64,000 bases of DNA from Erythrobacter sp. YT30 (GTDB taxonomy: Bacteria; Pseudomonadota; Alphaproteobacteria; Sphingomonadales; Sphingomonadaceae), in the NCBI RefSeq assembly GCF_001542875.1, contig NZ_LMAF01000002.1, forward strand, positions 1,201,501 to 1,265,500. Direction: 5' to 3'. Under the pieces are notes generated by a model, which was not told where the DNA came from, searched no databases, and worked only from the letters and a program-made list of their open reading frames with translations. The translations under genes and the position numbers were made by a program. This document shows positions 50,449-58,699 of this stretch, in pieces. The first letter of the stretch is position 1. Each line of letters begins with the position of its first letter.

Positions 50449-51540
50449 ATGGCAACACTTTCAAACCTTCAACTCGATGGTGAGGATGATCAGTCTTCGG
50501 ACGGCATAAAACAGCCGAGCACTAGCCCGCGCGTGTTAGAGGCGCGGCTCGACCTGTTAGCCAGAATAAGCCAATTCACCACGCGGCATGATCTCGAAGT
50601 CAACGCGATGAACCTCTCCGCAATTTGCGGAGCGCTTTCTGGTTCTAACGCTCAGTTGGCCGAGATATTCGCCAAGCGCGAAATGTCTGGGCAACCGATA
50701 GACCAGCGCTGGCTTGATGAAGTGATCCGGCAAGATCCCGAAGTCACAAGCCGCCTCGGCGAAATTGAAAAGCTGATGGATCAGCTTGAATACGCTCTCA
50801 TCCGCTTTGGCCAGACAGCAAAATCGGCAAAAGACGAATCTGGCGAATATCGCGGTGCGATTGATGCGAACGTGAAATCCATCGCAAAAGTGCAACGAGG
50901 CGAAGATGCCGCTGGCGAAATCTCTCGGGTCGTTGATCTGTCGCGTTCGGTGATCGAACGAATCGAACAGGTCGAAGCTGCGATGGAGAAGAGCCAGTTC
51001 GAAGCCGACCAGTTGCGCGAAAACCTCGCCAAGGCACGGATGGAAGCCGACATTGATCACCTCACCGGCCTGCCTAATCGCCGCGCATTCGAGAGACGTC
51101 TGGTAACCGCGACCGAACGCGCGCTAGCGCAGAACGAACCTTTGTGCGTCGGATTTTGCGATGTTGATAATTTTAAGCAAATCAATGACCGCCACGGCCA
51201 CGATGCGGGCGACCGCATATTGTGCGCAATCGCCAACACCTTGAGCGCGAATGCTGACGACCAATGCTTTGTCGCTCGCCATGGGGGTGAGGAATTTGTC
51301 GTGCTGTTCTATGGACTCGACAAAGACGCAGCGTACCTAAAGCTCGATCGTATTCGCCGTGCGCAGGCTGCCAAGCTCTTGATGGACCAGGAAACCGGCC
51401 GGCCATTCGGCAAAGTGACGTTTTCAGCAGGCATCGCACAGGTCGAAGAAGGGACTGACACGCGTGCAGCGCTCGCCCGTGCGGATCGGGCGCTTTACGA
51501 TGCGAAAGCTGCCGGACGTAATCGCATTACTGCGGTGTAG
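50449..51540 (+). CDS. GGDEF diguanylate cyclase
   Basis: 363 residues from ATG 50449; GGGA precedes it, and a longer frame from 50266 is possible but would overlap the flgA sigma-54 region. The N-terminal ~190 residues are helical with a coiled coil (IERIEQVEAAMEKSQFEADQLRENLAKARMEADIDHLTGLPNRRAFE). The GGDEF domain starts at DHLTGLPNRR, binds metal through DVDNFKQINDRHGHDAGD, and has an intact active loop RHGGEEFVV. No RxxD inhibitory site is seen five residues before the loop. It should make c-di-GMP, probably tuning motility given its place inside the flagellar cluster. Confidence 0.92.
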   Translation: MATLSNLQLDGEDDQSSDGIKQPSTSPRVLEARLDLLARISQFTTRHDLEVNAMNLSAICGALSGSNAQLAEIFAKREMSGQPIDQRWLDEVIRQDPEVTSRLGEIEKLMDQLEYALIRFGQTAKSAKDESGEYRGAIDANVKSIAKVQRGEDAAGEISRVVDLSRSVIERIEQVEAAMEKSQFEADQLRENLAKARMEADIDHLTGLPNRRAFERRLVTATERALAQNEPLCVGFCDVDNFKQINDRHGHDAGDRILCAIANTLSANADDQCFVARHGGEEFVVLFYGLDKDAAYLKLDRIRRAQAAKLLMDQETGRPFGKVTFSAGIAQVEEGTDTRAALARADRALYDAKAAGRNRITAV

Positions 51541-51973
51541 GCGCCATTTGCTGCTCGCGGTTGTTGTCCGGCTGGGCAGACCGATCGAAAGCAATCTTTG
51601 CATAGATCGCTCCACTTTCACCGCGCGTCATCACCACTTTGGTTGCCATATCTCTCTTCGTCGCATCCGATGCCATTGCGCGGACTTGCTGCCAGATTTC
51701 ATCCTGGTTCGCTGCGGTGTAAATCGCGTAGATCGTCAATTGCGCGCGCGGATCATTGGGCTGATCGTCGAGCCAATCTGAAAATGGAATGATCCCCTTG
51801 ACCGGTCGGTAGAGCGCCTGAACAGGCACGGATGTCTCGGTAGTTAAGGCTACCGATCGCTCGTTCTTCTCCTTCTCATTAGCGCTGGCCAAAGCAGCTA
51901 GCGTTACAAGGAACAGGATAAGCGCAAGGTCAGCGAGGATAAGCTGCCAACTGGCAGTGATGCGGGTTATCAT
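51527..51973 (-). CDS. ExbD/MotB-like single-pass protein in the flagellar cluster
   Basis: 148 residues from ATG 51973, which overlaps the stop of the MotA/ExbB-like gene (ATGA). One membrane helix (about 10-29) has a single Asp15 in LILADLALILFLVTL, the position of the proton-carrying Asp in ExbD, TolR and MotB. A ~115-residue periplasmic part follows, without an OmpA-like peptidoglycan-binding domain, so the size is that of ExbD. The 3' end overlaps the convergent cyclase gene by 14 bases. Function is inferred from partner and topology. Confidence 0.65.
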   Translation of the reverse strand: MITRITASWQLILADLALILFLVTLAALASANEKEKNERSVALTTETSVPVQALYRPVKGIIPFSDWLDDQPNDPRAQLTIYAIYTAANQDEIWQQVRAMASDATKRDMATKVVMTRGESGAIYAKIAFDRSAQPDNNREQQMAPTPQ

Positions 51974-52662
51974 GCTGCAGTCTTCCGCGAGCATTCACCG
52001 CAAGAGCTGGCGCCTTGACGGTTTGCCTTTCGAATGCCGCCGGAAAGGCTGATCGATAGCCATTCAATAATTTCCTCGCGCGCTACTTCTTCGCGTGCCG
52101 CTTTGCGGTGGATGGCACGGGCAATTGGAATGCAGATGAGGTGCGCGAACAAGACGCCGTAGAGTGAGGACAAGACAGCGGTGGCAATGGATGCCATGGT
52201 TAGATCAACCACACCTTCACCTGCCATCGGGGTCAGTTGAGTGATGGCAAACAAGGTTCCGACGAGGCCGAAAACAGGCGCAAGCTCGCCTGCATAATCA
52301 AACGTCTGAACGGCGCGCGCTGTTTTCGTCTCCCGTTTGCTTTGCTCAGATTGTCGCGCTGCATCCAGCATTTCCACCGAACCAGACCGCACGTAGGCGA
52401 TGACGACCTTCGCCAGCGATTTGTCAGGCGGCATGGGTATGTCGGTGCACAAGAGCCCTCGGCGATTGATCTCGCTGACCGAAGGGGCGAGCGCCATGCG
52501 GTTTTCGGCGACATCAAATTCCTGCGAACCCATGCGAAGAGCGGCATGCAAGGCGATTTTCAGATCGCTCCATCCGCAACGTGCAAGTGTTGCAAGCAAA
52601 GTCCCACACAGCACAATGACGAGCGCGCCGAGATCAAACAGGGCGGAAAACTCATATCCCAT
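51970..52662 (-). CDS. MotA/TolQ/ExbB-type proton channel protein, second copy
   Basis: 230 residues from ATG 52662 (ATG 52686 is possible). It has three hydrophobic segments: about 8-28, then FDYAGELAPVFGLVGTLFAITQL (about 121-143) and LTMASIATAVLSSLYGVLFAHLICIPIA (about 151-178). The last two match the conserved ExbB/MotA channel helices. The cytoplasmic loop is charged, as in the family. It is distinct from the motA at 61 kb and pairs with the ExbD-like gene. The Cys-containing tail is odd. Confidence 0.78.
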   Translation of the reverse strand: MGYEFSALFDLGALVIVLCGTLLATLARCGWSDLKIALHAALRMGSQEFDVAENRMALAPSVSEINRRGLLCTDIPMPPDKSLAKVVIAYVRSGSVEMLDAARQSEQSKRETKTARAVQTFDYAGELAPVFGLVGTLFAITQLTPMAGEGVVDLTMASIATAVLSSLYGVLFAHLICIPIARAIHRKAAREEVAREEIIEWLSISLSGGIRKANRQGASSCGECSRKTAA

Positions 52663-52858
52663 CGGTTTGTCGCCACTCCAAATCATCCGCTCGTGTGTGA
52701 GAACGGCAGGAACAGTTGGGATTTAAGGGAGGGGCGCAGCGCTGACGGTCGCAGTGGGTCGGCCAAGAGATGCAACAATTTGCCAAACCCGGCAGAGCAT
52801 TGCCGCTCTTTTCGGAACCACGCGCAAAATTGCCAAGAGCCGCCGCCGATTGAGCGGT

Positions 52859-52875
52859 TTGGCACGCTTTCTGCA
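52859..52875 (+). promoter_or_regulatory. sigma-54 promoter of the flgB operon
   Basis: TTGGCACG-N4-CTGCA matches the sigma-54 consensus except for one base in the -12 element. The predicted start site is about 52886, giving a leader of about 53 bases before flgB. Confidence 0.8.
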
Positions 52876-52938
52876 CAATCGAGTGCGCGGCTTGAAGTCG
52901 CACCGAACACGCACCGATTGAAGGAAGCTTTGGGCCTT

Positions 52939-53283
52939 ATGAGTACGGATGTTTTTGGAATTCATGCCGATGCACTGATGCTGCGATCGCAGCGGATGGG
53001 CGTGCTCGCCTCCAACATCGCAAACGCGGCAACGCCCGGATACAAAGCGCGCGATATCGATTTTGGCAAAGCGCTTGATGCACGCCTGTCAGGCCAGCGC
53101 GAAGCCAGTGCAGATGCGCACATGGTTTATAAAGTGCCCACCATGCCTTCGATGGATGGCAACACGGTCGAGCTGTCCCGCGAACAGATCGCCTTTGCCG
53201 AAAACGCCGTCGCTTACAGCGCCACACTTGCTTTCGTGAAAGGCAAAGCGAGCGTGATGACGCGCGCGCTGAAAGGGGAATAG
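52939..53283 (+). CDS. flgB: flagellar proximal rod protein FlgB
   Basis: 114 residues. LRSQRMGVLASNIANAATPGYKARDIDF is the rod/hook N-terminal motif (SNIANxxTPGYKARD), and the end VELSREQIAFAENAVAYSATLAFVKGKASVM is the matching C-terminal helix. It is the first gene of the plus-strand flg operon, three bases before flgC. Confidence 0.96.
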   Translation: MSTDVFGIHADALMLRSQRMGVLASNIANAATPGYKARDIDFGKALDARLSGQREASADAHMVYKVPTMPSMDGNTVELSREQIAFAENAVAYSATLAFVKGKASVMTRALKGE

Positions 53284-53286
53284 GCC

Positions 53287-53697
53287 ATGCCCAATGAAAC
53301 GCGCATGACCCTGTTTGGCCTTACCGAACGCGCCATGTCTGCGCAGATGGTTCGGATGAACACAGCTGCTTCCAATCTTGCCAATGCTGGATCGGTGACG
53401 ACGAGCGAGGCAGAAGCCTACCGTCCGATCCGCGCCGTGTTCGAGGCCGAGCTCGACCGGGCTACCGGCCTCACAAGCGTGCGCGCCGATCAATTGGTGC
53501 GCGCTGATACGGCACCAACAAAACGATACGATCCCTTCCACCCGCTCGCTGATGCGGACGGCAATGTGTTCGAAGCACCGATCGATGAAACCGCCGAGAT
53601 GGTCGAGATCATGGAATCCGCGCGCCAATACCAGAACCTCGTCCAGGCGCTGCAAACCGCCAAACAGCTGATGCTGGAAACTCTAAGGAGCAATTGA
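53287..53697 (+). CDS. flgC: flagellar proximal rod protein FlgC
   Basis: 136 residues. ERAMSAQMVRMNTAASNLANAGSVTTSEAEAYRPIRAVFEAEL gives the FlgC N-terminal pattern, and PIDETAEMVEIMESARQYQNLVQALQTAKQLMLETL the C-terminal helix. The segment YDPFHPLADADGNVFEAPI corresponds to the conserved Y-x-P-x-H-P-x-A-D-x-x-G-Y loop, with the usual final Tyr replaced. Overlaps the spacer to flgD. Confidence 0.94.
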   Translation: MPNETRMTLFGLTERAMSAQMVRMNTAASNLANAGSVTTSEAEAYRPIRAVFEAELDRATGLTSVRADQLVRADTAPTKRYDPFHPLADADGNVFEAPIDETAEMVEIMESARQYQNLVQALQTAKQLMLETLRSN

Positions 53698-53699
53698 TT

Positions 53700-54110
53700 A
53701 TGGCCACTACCCCTTTATCGGGCACGCAGAACGCGACGCTCGAAGCGACGTTGGATCGGCTCAACACGCCATCCGTGCTTCCGAATACCGGCGGTCTGGC
53801 ATCGCTTGATGCTGGCGATTTCCTGACCCTGATGACGACGCAATTGCAGTTTCAGGATCCGCTGGAACCTGCGAGCAATGAAGAGATGCTGGCGCAAATG
53901 GCGCAGTTCACCTCGCTAGCCTCCAATGAAGAAAGCAGCGCGACGCTTCAGGATATCTCGGCAAAGCTCGATGCGCTGATCGAGGCGCAAAGAGCTGCTG
54001 CCGAAGCCGCGCAGGCCGCTGCTGAGGCGGCCGCTGGAAATGCTGGCCAAGGATCAGCGAATGCTGGTGGTACGGCCCCAAGCGCGCCCCGCATTTCCGT
54101 CCTTTCTTAA
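53700..54110 (+). CDS. flgD: hook-capping scaffold protein, short form
   Basis: 136 residues from ATG 53700, with AAGGAG nine bases upstream. LDAGDFLTLMTTQLQFQDPLEPASNEEMLAQMAQFTSLASNEE (about 37-80) is the highly conserved FlgD N-terminal domain. The C-terminal part is only an Ala/Gly linker (AAAEAAQAAAEAAAGNAGQG) and a short end. The TUDOR-like and Ig-like domains of Salmonella FlgD (232 residues) are missing, so this is a minimal cap. Confidence 0.93.
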   Translation: MATTPLSGTQNATLEATLDRLNTPSVLPNTGGLASLDAGDFLTLMTTQLQFQDPLEPASNEEMLAQMAQFTSLASNEESSATLQDISAKLDALIEAQRAAAEAAQAAAEAAAGNAGQGSANAGGTAPSAPRISVLS

Positions 54111-54143
54111 CTTCCATTCCATCCCTCACAGGAGACTGAACCC

Positions 54144-54956
54144 ATGTCCTTTGCAACTTCGCTATCCGGTATGCGCAATGCCGAAACCGATCTTCGTGTA
54201 ATCGCGAACAACATCGCCAACGCTGAAACGGTCGCTTTCAAAAAGAGCAACGCTTCGTTCGCCGATTTGATCGCTCGCGGCTCCAGTAACGATCCTCGGC
54301 GGACGCCCGGCATCGGCGCTACGGTGCAAGTGATCACCCAGGACTTCTCGCTTGGCGCGATTGAGCAGACCGGGCGCGGACTTGATATCGCAATCAACGG
54401 CGACGGTTTCTTCGTGAGCGTCAATCCGAACAATGCGGCGGAGACATATTCGCGCAACGGAAACTTTCGCATTGATGCAAGTGGAGCCTTGCTCGATTCC
54501 AACGGCAATTTCGTCCAGGCATTCGCTGTCGATGCCACCGGCGCTCCAACCACCACAACTCCTGGAACCATCGCCATTCCCACTACGAACGGTGCAGGTT
54601 CACCGCTCTCAAGCGTCTCAATCGAGGGCGACGGTGTCCTGACTGCAGTTTACGGCGATGGCACGGCCGAGCCTGTTTTGATGGTCGCTCTCGCCAGCTT
54701 TGCAGCGACCACTGGCCTTAGGCCGCTAGGTTTGACGCAGTATGAGGCCACCGGCGAATCCGGCGCAGCAGATTATGGCGCGCCCGCAAGCGGCAATTTC
54801 GGTGATCTGTTCAGCGGCGCATTGGAACGGTCCAATGTCGATCTGGCCGGTGAGCTTGTCGCACTGCTTGGCGCTCAGCGGAATTTCCAGGCCAATGCAC
54901 GGGCTTTGGATACTGCCACAGCCATCTCGCAGACCGTCCTCAACCTTCAGCGGTAA
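54144..54956 (+). CDS. flgE: flagellar hook protein, unusually short
   Basis: 270 residues versus about 400 in Salmonella. The N-terminus SFATSLSGMRNAETDLRVIANNIANAETVAFKKSNASFADLI is the hook-type D0/Dc motif. GRGLDIAINGDGFFVSVNPNNAAETYSRNGNFRIDASGALLDSNGNFVQAF is domain D1. LERSNVDLAGELVALLGAQRNFQANARALDTATAISQTVLNLQR is the C-terminal D0 helix. Domain D2 is essentially absent. The position between flgD and flgF supports the hook rather than a rod role. Confidence 0.88.
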   Translation: MSFATSLSGMRNAETDLRVIANNIANAETVAFKKSNASFADLIARGSSNDPRRTPGIGATVQVITQDFSLGAIEQTGRGLDIAINGDGFFVSVNPNNAAETYSRNGNFRIDASGALLDSNGNFVQAFAVDATGAPTTTTPGTIAIPTTNGAGSPLSSVSIEGDGVLTAVYGDGTAEPVLMVALASFAATTGLRPLGLTQYEATGESGAADYGAPASGNFGDLFSGALERSNVDLAGELVALLGAQRNFQANARALDTATAISQTVLNLQR

Positions 54957-54975
54957 TTGAAGTGAGGCCAACGCT

Positions 54976-55725
54976 ATGGACCGGATGATCTACACCGCTT
55001 TGACAGGCGCGAATGCGGCGATGAACCGCCAGCGCATGGTGGCGAACAATCTCGCCAATGCATCGACGCCCGGCTTTCGCCAGGAAGTGTTTGCGGTGAA
55101 GCCTTCGGTCCTTCGCGATGGTTCCCTGGAAGCGCGCGCGCCTGCGAGAGGCAATGTCCGCGGGGCCGATCTGGCGCCAGCGCGCGTCGCCCCGACGGGC
55201 AACCCGCTCGATATTGCGGTACAGGGCGATGGGCTGATCGCGTTTCAAACGCCTGGCGGCAATGGCGGAGAAGTTTATTCCCGTCGCGGCGATTTGAGGA
55301 TTTCTGCAACGGGTCTTCTGGAAAATGGCGAGGGACTTGCCGTCTTGGGGATAGGCGGCGGGCCAATCACGGTGCCACAGGGCTTTCCTGTCTCAATCAG
55401 CGGTGATGGTACCGTGCTCGCAGCTGATCCTGACGCGCCGGGCGCGCAGCCACAGCAGGTGGGCCGGATCAAACTGGTCTCGCCCGAAGGCAGCACTGTA
55501 ATCAAAGGCACTGACACGTTTCTGAAAGTTCCCGGCGGCGGGGTTCTCCCCGCAGATCCGACTGCGCTGGTGACCACAGGATCGCTCGAACAGTCCAATG
55601 TCGAGACCGCCGAAACGCTTGTGGCCATGATCGAGGCGCAGCGCAGCTTTGAACAGCGCTTCAAAGTGATGAGCACCGCCACTGAAATTGACGAGGCCGG
55701 CGCGCGATTGATGTCGCTGCGCTGA
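54976..55725 (+). CDS. flgF: flagellar rod protein FlgF
   Basis: 249 residues. MIYTALTGANAAMNRQRMVANNLANASTPGFRQEVFA is the N-terminal rod motif. NPLDIAVQGDGLIAFQTPGGNGGEVYSRRGDLRIS is D1, and TTGSLEQSNVETAETLVAMIEAQRSFEQRFKVMSTATEIDEAGARLM the C-terminal helix. Size and order (flgE-flgF-flgG) fit the proximal-rod FlgF. Confidence 0.95.
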   Translation: MDRMIYTALTGANAAMNRQRMVANNLANASTPGFRQEVFAVKPSVLRDGSLEARAPARGNVRGADLAPARVAPTGNPLDIAVQGDGLIAFQTPGGNGGEVYSRRGDLRISATGLLENGEGLAVLGIGGGPITVPQGFPVSISGDGTVLAADPDAPGAQPQQVGRIKLVSPEGSTVIKGTDTFLKVPGGGVLPADPTALVTTGSLEQSNVETAETLVAMIEAQRSFEQRFKVMSTATEIDEAGARLMSLR

Positions 55726-55752
55726 CGTTTTGAATCTTAGAAGGAATTTCCC

Positions 55753-56544
55753 ATGCCAACTTCCGCTCTGCATGTCGCTCGAACTGGGCTTGAAGCGCAG
55801 GATATGCGAATCCGCGTGATCGCGAACAATCTCGCCAATGTCAGCACGACAGGCTTCAAGCGCAACCGGGCTGATTTTTCAACGCTCGCTTATCAAGACT
55901 TGCGTGTCGCTGGTGCAAACTCGACCAACCAGACGACCTATGCGGTCGGACTGAATCTTGGGACGGGCGTGCAAGTGCAAGGCACGTCGCGGATCGAAGC
56001 ACAAGGCACACTCAATACCACGGGCAACAGCCTTGATCTGGCGCTTGATGGGCCCGGCTACTTTCAGGTCGAGCTGCCGCCGGGCGGGCAGATCGCGTTC
56101 ACGCGCGCAGGTAATTTCACTCTTTCGCCGCAGGGGCAGTTGGTGACGTCGGAAGGCTATGCCGTCTCGCCGCCAGTGCAGATACCGCAGGGGACCGAGA
56201 GTATCTCGATCTCTCCCGATGGTACGATCAGCGCAGTCCAACCGGGCCAGGCTCAACCCGTGCAATTGGGCCAGCTCCAGATAGCCAATTTCGCCAATCC
56301 GCGCGGGCTTCGCTCGATCGGAGACAACTTCCTCGTCGAAACTGGAGCAAGTGGCCCGGTCGAACTCGGGATAGCTGGTGAATTTGGGCGCGGGAATGTG
56401 CGTCAGGGTATGCTGGAAGCCTCCAACGTTAACGTGGTTGAAGCACTCGTTGAGATTATCGAGGCGCAACGAGCGTATGAAATCAATTCGCGGATGGTGA
56501 GCGCGGTAGACGAAATGCTCCGCAACGCGAACCAGACGCTGTGA
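55753..56544 (+). CDS. flgG: flagellar distal rod protein FlgG
   Basis: 263 residues. ALHVARTGLEAQDMRIRVIANNLANVSTTGFKRNRADFSTLAYQ is the FlgG signature. LNTTGNSLDLALDGPGYFQVELPPGGQIAFTRAGNFTLSPQGQLVTSEGY follows, and the end is QGMLEASNVNVVEALVEIIEAQRAYEINSRMVSAVDEML. Very well conserved and of standard length. Confidence 0.98.
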   Translation: MPTSALHVARTGLEAQDMRIRVIANNLANVSTTGFKRNRADFSTLAYQDLRVAGANSTNQTTYAVGLNLGTGVQVQGTSRIEAQGTLNTTGNSLDLALDGPGYFQVELPPGGQIAFTRAGNFTLSPQGQLVTSEGYAVSPPVQIPQGTESISISPDGTISAVQPGQAQPVQLGQLQIANFANPRGLRSIGDNFLVETGASGPVELGIAGEFGRGNVRQGMLEASNVNVVEALVEIIEAQRAYEINSRMVSAVDEMLRNANQTL

Positions 56545-56552
56545 GGCGGGTG

Positions 56553-57263
56553 ATGAGCATTTCTCGTGTTGCCCGCGCATCGCTGTTACTCAGTGCATCT
56601 TTGGTTTTGTCGGGCTGTTTTGGCCTCGAAGGAAAGATGGCACCTGGCTTTACCGCGCCGCCTCCTCCAGAGCCGCCACTGACAGCGTTAAACGCGCCTA
56701 TCCCAGCGAACCCCGCTATAAGCGACAATCGCGGCGCGATTTATCAATCGACTGACGGTTATGCGAACCTTGTCACGGGTACTCGCGCGAGGCGGCTAGG
56801 TGACATGGTGACCATCGTTTTGGTGGAGAACACGAATTCTTCCAAAAGCGCGAGTGGTGACACCCAGCGCGATGGATCATTCTCCCTCACTCCGCCCACT
56901 TCGGGTCCACTGAGCTTTATCAATCCCAATGCCCTTAATCCTTCGGGCCAAGGGTCGTTCTCAGGAAGTGGAAGCGCCGCGCAGCAGAGCCAGCTTAGTG
57001 GCACAGTCGCTGTCACCATCGCCGCGATTTATCCAAACGGAACAGCCGAAGTGGTCGGAGAAAAACAGATGTCGCTCAGCCAAGGCAATGAATGGGTCCA
57101 GTTTGCTGGCCGCATCCGCCTTGTCGATATTGATGCGGACAACCGGCTGGCTTCGTCACAGGTCGCCAATGCGCGGATCATCTATTCGGGCAAAGGCGCT
57201 GTGCAACAGGCATCAAAGCCCGGATGGCTTTCGCGGTTCTTCAACATGATTTCGCCGCTTTGA
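56553..57263 (+). CDS. flgH: flagellar L-ring protein
   Basis: 236 residues from ATG 56553 (GTG 56541 is an alternative). The signal peptide ends LVLSGC, a lipobox, giving the lipid-anchored outer-membrane L-ring. RARRLGDMVTIVLVENTNSSKSASGDTQRDGSF and TVAVTIAAIYPNGTAEVVGEKQMSLSQGNEWVQFAGRIRLVDIDADNRLASSQVANARIIYSGKG are characteristic. Ends at the flgI start (TGATG). Confidence 0.96.
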   Translation: MSISRVARASLLLSASLVLSGCFGLEGKMAPGFTAPPPPEPPLTALNAPIPANPAISDNRGAIYQSTDGYANLVTGTRARRLGDMVTIVLVENTNSSKSASGDTQRDGSFSLTPPTSGPLSFINPNALNPSGQGSFSGSGSAAQQSQLSGTVAVTIAAIYPNGTAEVVGEKQMSLSQGNEWVQFAGRIRLVDIDADNRLASSQVANARIIYSGKGAVQQASKPGWLSRFFNMISPL

Positions 57264-58375
57264 TGATGGCTTACGTAAAGATCATCCTCATTTTGACGCT
57301 TGCTGCTCTTGCTGGCGCGTTCTTTCCGACGCCTGCATCGGCAGAGCGTATTCGCGATCTCGGCCAGTTCGAGGGACTGCGATCGAACCAGTTGACCGGA
57401 TACGGCGTTGTCGTTGGGCTTGAAGGGACAGGGGATGATAACCTTGCCTATGTAACCGAGGCGATGCGCGGTGTTTCAGGCCGCTTAGGGCTGCAGCTGC
57501 CGCAAGGGGTCAACCCAAATCTGCGGAACGCCGCCGCTGTTATTGTGACAGCTGATCTCCCCGCCTTTTCAAAGCCAGGCCAGACGATCGACATTACCGT
57601 TTCCACTTTGGGCCAGGCGCGCAGCATTCGCGGCGGGGCCTTGGTCCTTACGCCGCTTTATGGTGCGGACGGACAGATTTACGCGATGGCGCAAGGCAGC
57701 GTTGCTGTCGGCGGATTGGGCGTGTCGGGCCGCGATGGGTCGCAATTGACGGTCAATGTCCCAACGGTTGGTCGGATTGCCGATGGCGCGACGGTTGAGC
57801 GCTCGGTGGCGACAGGGTTCGACCGGCAAGGGACACTCAAATTCAATCTTCACGAAGCTGATTTTCTTACGGCGAGCCGCGTGCGCGATGCGATCAACGA
57901 TCGATTTCCCGGCACAGCGAGCATTGCCGATGGTGTCAGCATCGAGCTTGCTTTGCCATTTGGAAATGATGAACGAGCGGCGAAGCTGGCGCAAATCGAA
58001 ATGCTGAATGTTACGCCTGCGCCTGTCGCAGCAAAGGTGATCGTGAACAGCCGCACAGGCACTGTCGTCATCAATGAGGCGGTGCGATTGTCCCCCGCTG
58101 CCGTCAGCCATGGCAAGCTCGTCATCCGCATTGATGAGGCCCCTCGTGTCGTTCAACCGGCACCGTTCGGCAATGGCGTCACTGCCGTTGAAGAGCAGAG
58201 CGATATCGCCGTTGAACAAGAGGACAGCCGTTTGGCACTTGTGCCCGGTGCCGCCTCGCTCAGCGAGATTGTGGATGCCCTCAATCTGCTGGGTGTGGGC
58301 GCGGCAGACCTTGTCGTTATCCTCGAAAGCCTCAAGCAAGCAGGCGCTTTGCAGGCTGAAATGGTGGTGCTGTGA
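57263..58375 (+). CDS. flgI: flagellar P-ring protein
   Basis: 370 residues from ATG 57263, overlapping the flgH stop. The signal peptide ends ASA. ERIRDLGQFEGLRSNQLTGYGVVVGLEGTGDD is the highly conserved N-terminus of FlgI, followed by NAAAVIVTADLPAFSKPGQTIDITVSTLGQARSIRGG. It forms the periplasmic P-ring with help of FlgA. Stop overlaps flgJ. Confidence 0.97.
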   Translation: MMAYVKIILILTLAALAGAFFPTPASAERIRDLGQFEGLRSNQLTGYGVVVGLEGTGDDNLAYVTEAMRGVSGRLGLQLPQGVNPNLRNAAAVIVTADLPAFSKPGQTIDITVSTLGQARSIRGGALVLTPLYGADGQIYAMAQGSVAVGGLGVSGRDGSQLTVNVPTVGRIADGATVERSVATGFDRQGTLKFNLHEADFLTASRVRDAINDRFPGTASIADGVSIELALPFGNDERAAKLAQIEMLNVTPAPVAAKVIVNSRTGTVVINEAVRLSPAAVSHGKLVIRIDEAPRVVQPAPFGNGVTAVEEQSDIAVEQEDSRLALVPGAASLSEIVDALNLLGVGAADLVVILESLKQAGALQAEMVVL

Positions 58376-58683
58376 TGAAAATCGAGAGCACGTCACCTGT
58401 CGCCAAACCGCCAGCGCTTTCTCGCGAGCAGGAGCAGTTGCGCAAGGTTGCCGAAGGCTTTGAAGCCATAATGGTGCGCCGCCTTTTGGAAGCAGCCCGT
58501 GCAACCAGCTTTGCCAAGGACGACACCCCCCTGAACGGCGGCGGACGCGAAACCTGGGCCCAGATGCGCGATGAACAATTTGCTGAAATTGCGGCAAATT
58601 CAGGTTCCTTCGGGTTTGCACGGAGCATTGAAGAACAGCTTGCGCAATATCTTCCTGCCACACCATCCGACACAAAACCTTAA
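58372..58683 (+). CDS. flgJ: rod-binding protein FlgJ, single-domain form
   Basis: 103 residues. QLRKVAEGFEAIMVRRLLEAARATSF and RDEQFAEIAANSGSFGFARSIEEQL match the rod-binding domain of FlgJ (EKVAxxFEAxxxxxLL, MxDEQLA). The C-terminal muramidase domain of enteric FlgJ is absent, as in other alphaproteobacteria. The lytic transglycosylase encoded at 48 kb is the likely partner. Confidence 0.92.
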   Translation: MMKIESTSPVAKPPALSREQEQLRKVAEGFEAIMVRRLLEAARATSFAKDDTPLNGGGRETWAQMRDEQFAEIAANSGSFGFARSIEEQLAQYLPATPSDTKP

Positions 58684-58699
58684 GCGATAGGAACGACCC

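Noticed and set aside
52771..52786. Possible minus-strand sigma-54 site (TTGGCAAATTGTTGCA) before the ExbB-like gene
   Set aside because: The GG and GC dinucleotides are 9 rather than 10 bases apart and CG is replaced by AA; sigma-54 is strict about this spacing.
57569..58675. A 368-codon minus-strand frame opposite flgI and flgJ
   Set aside because: Antisense shadow with no recognisable domain, while the plus strand encodes clear FlgI and FlgJ.
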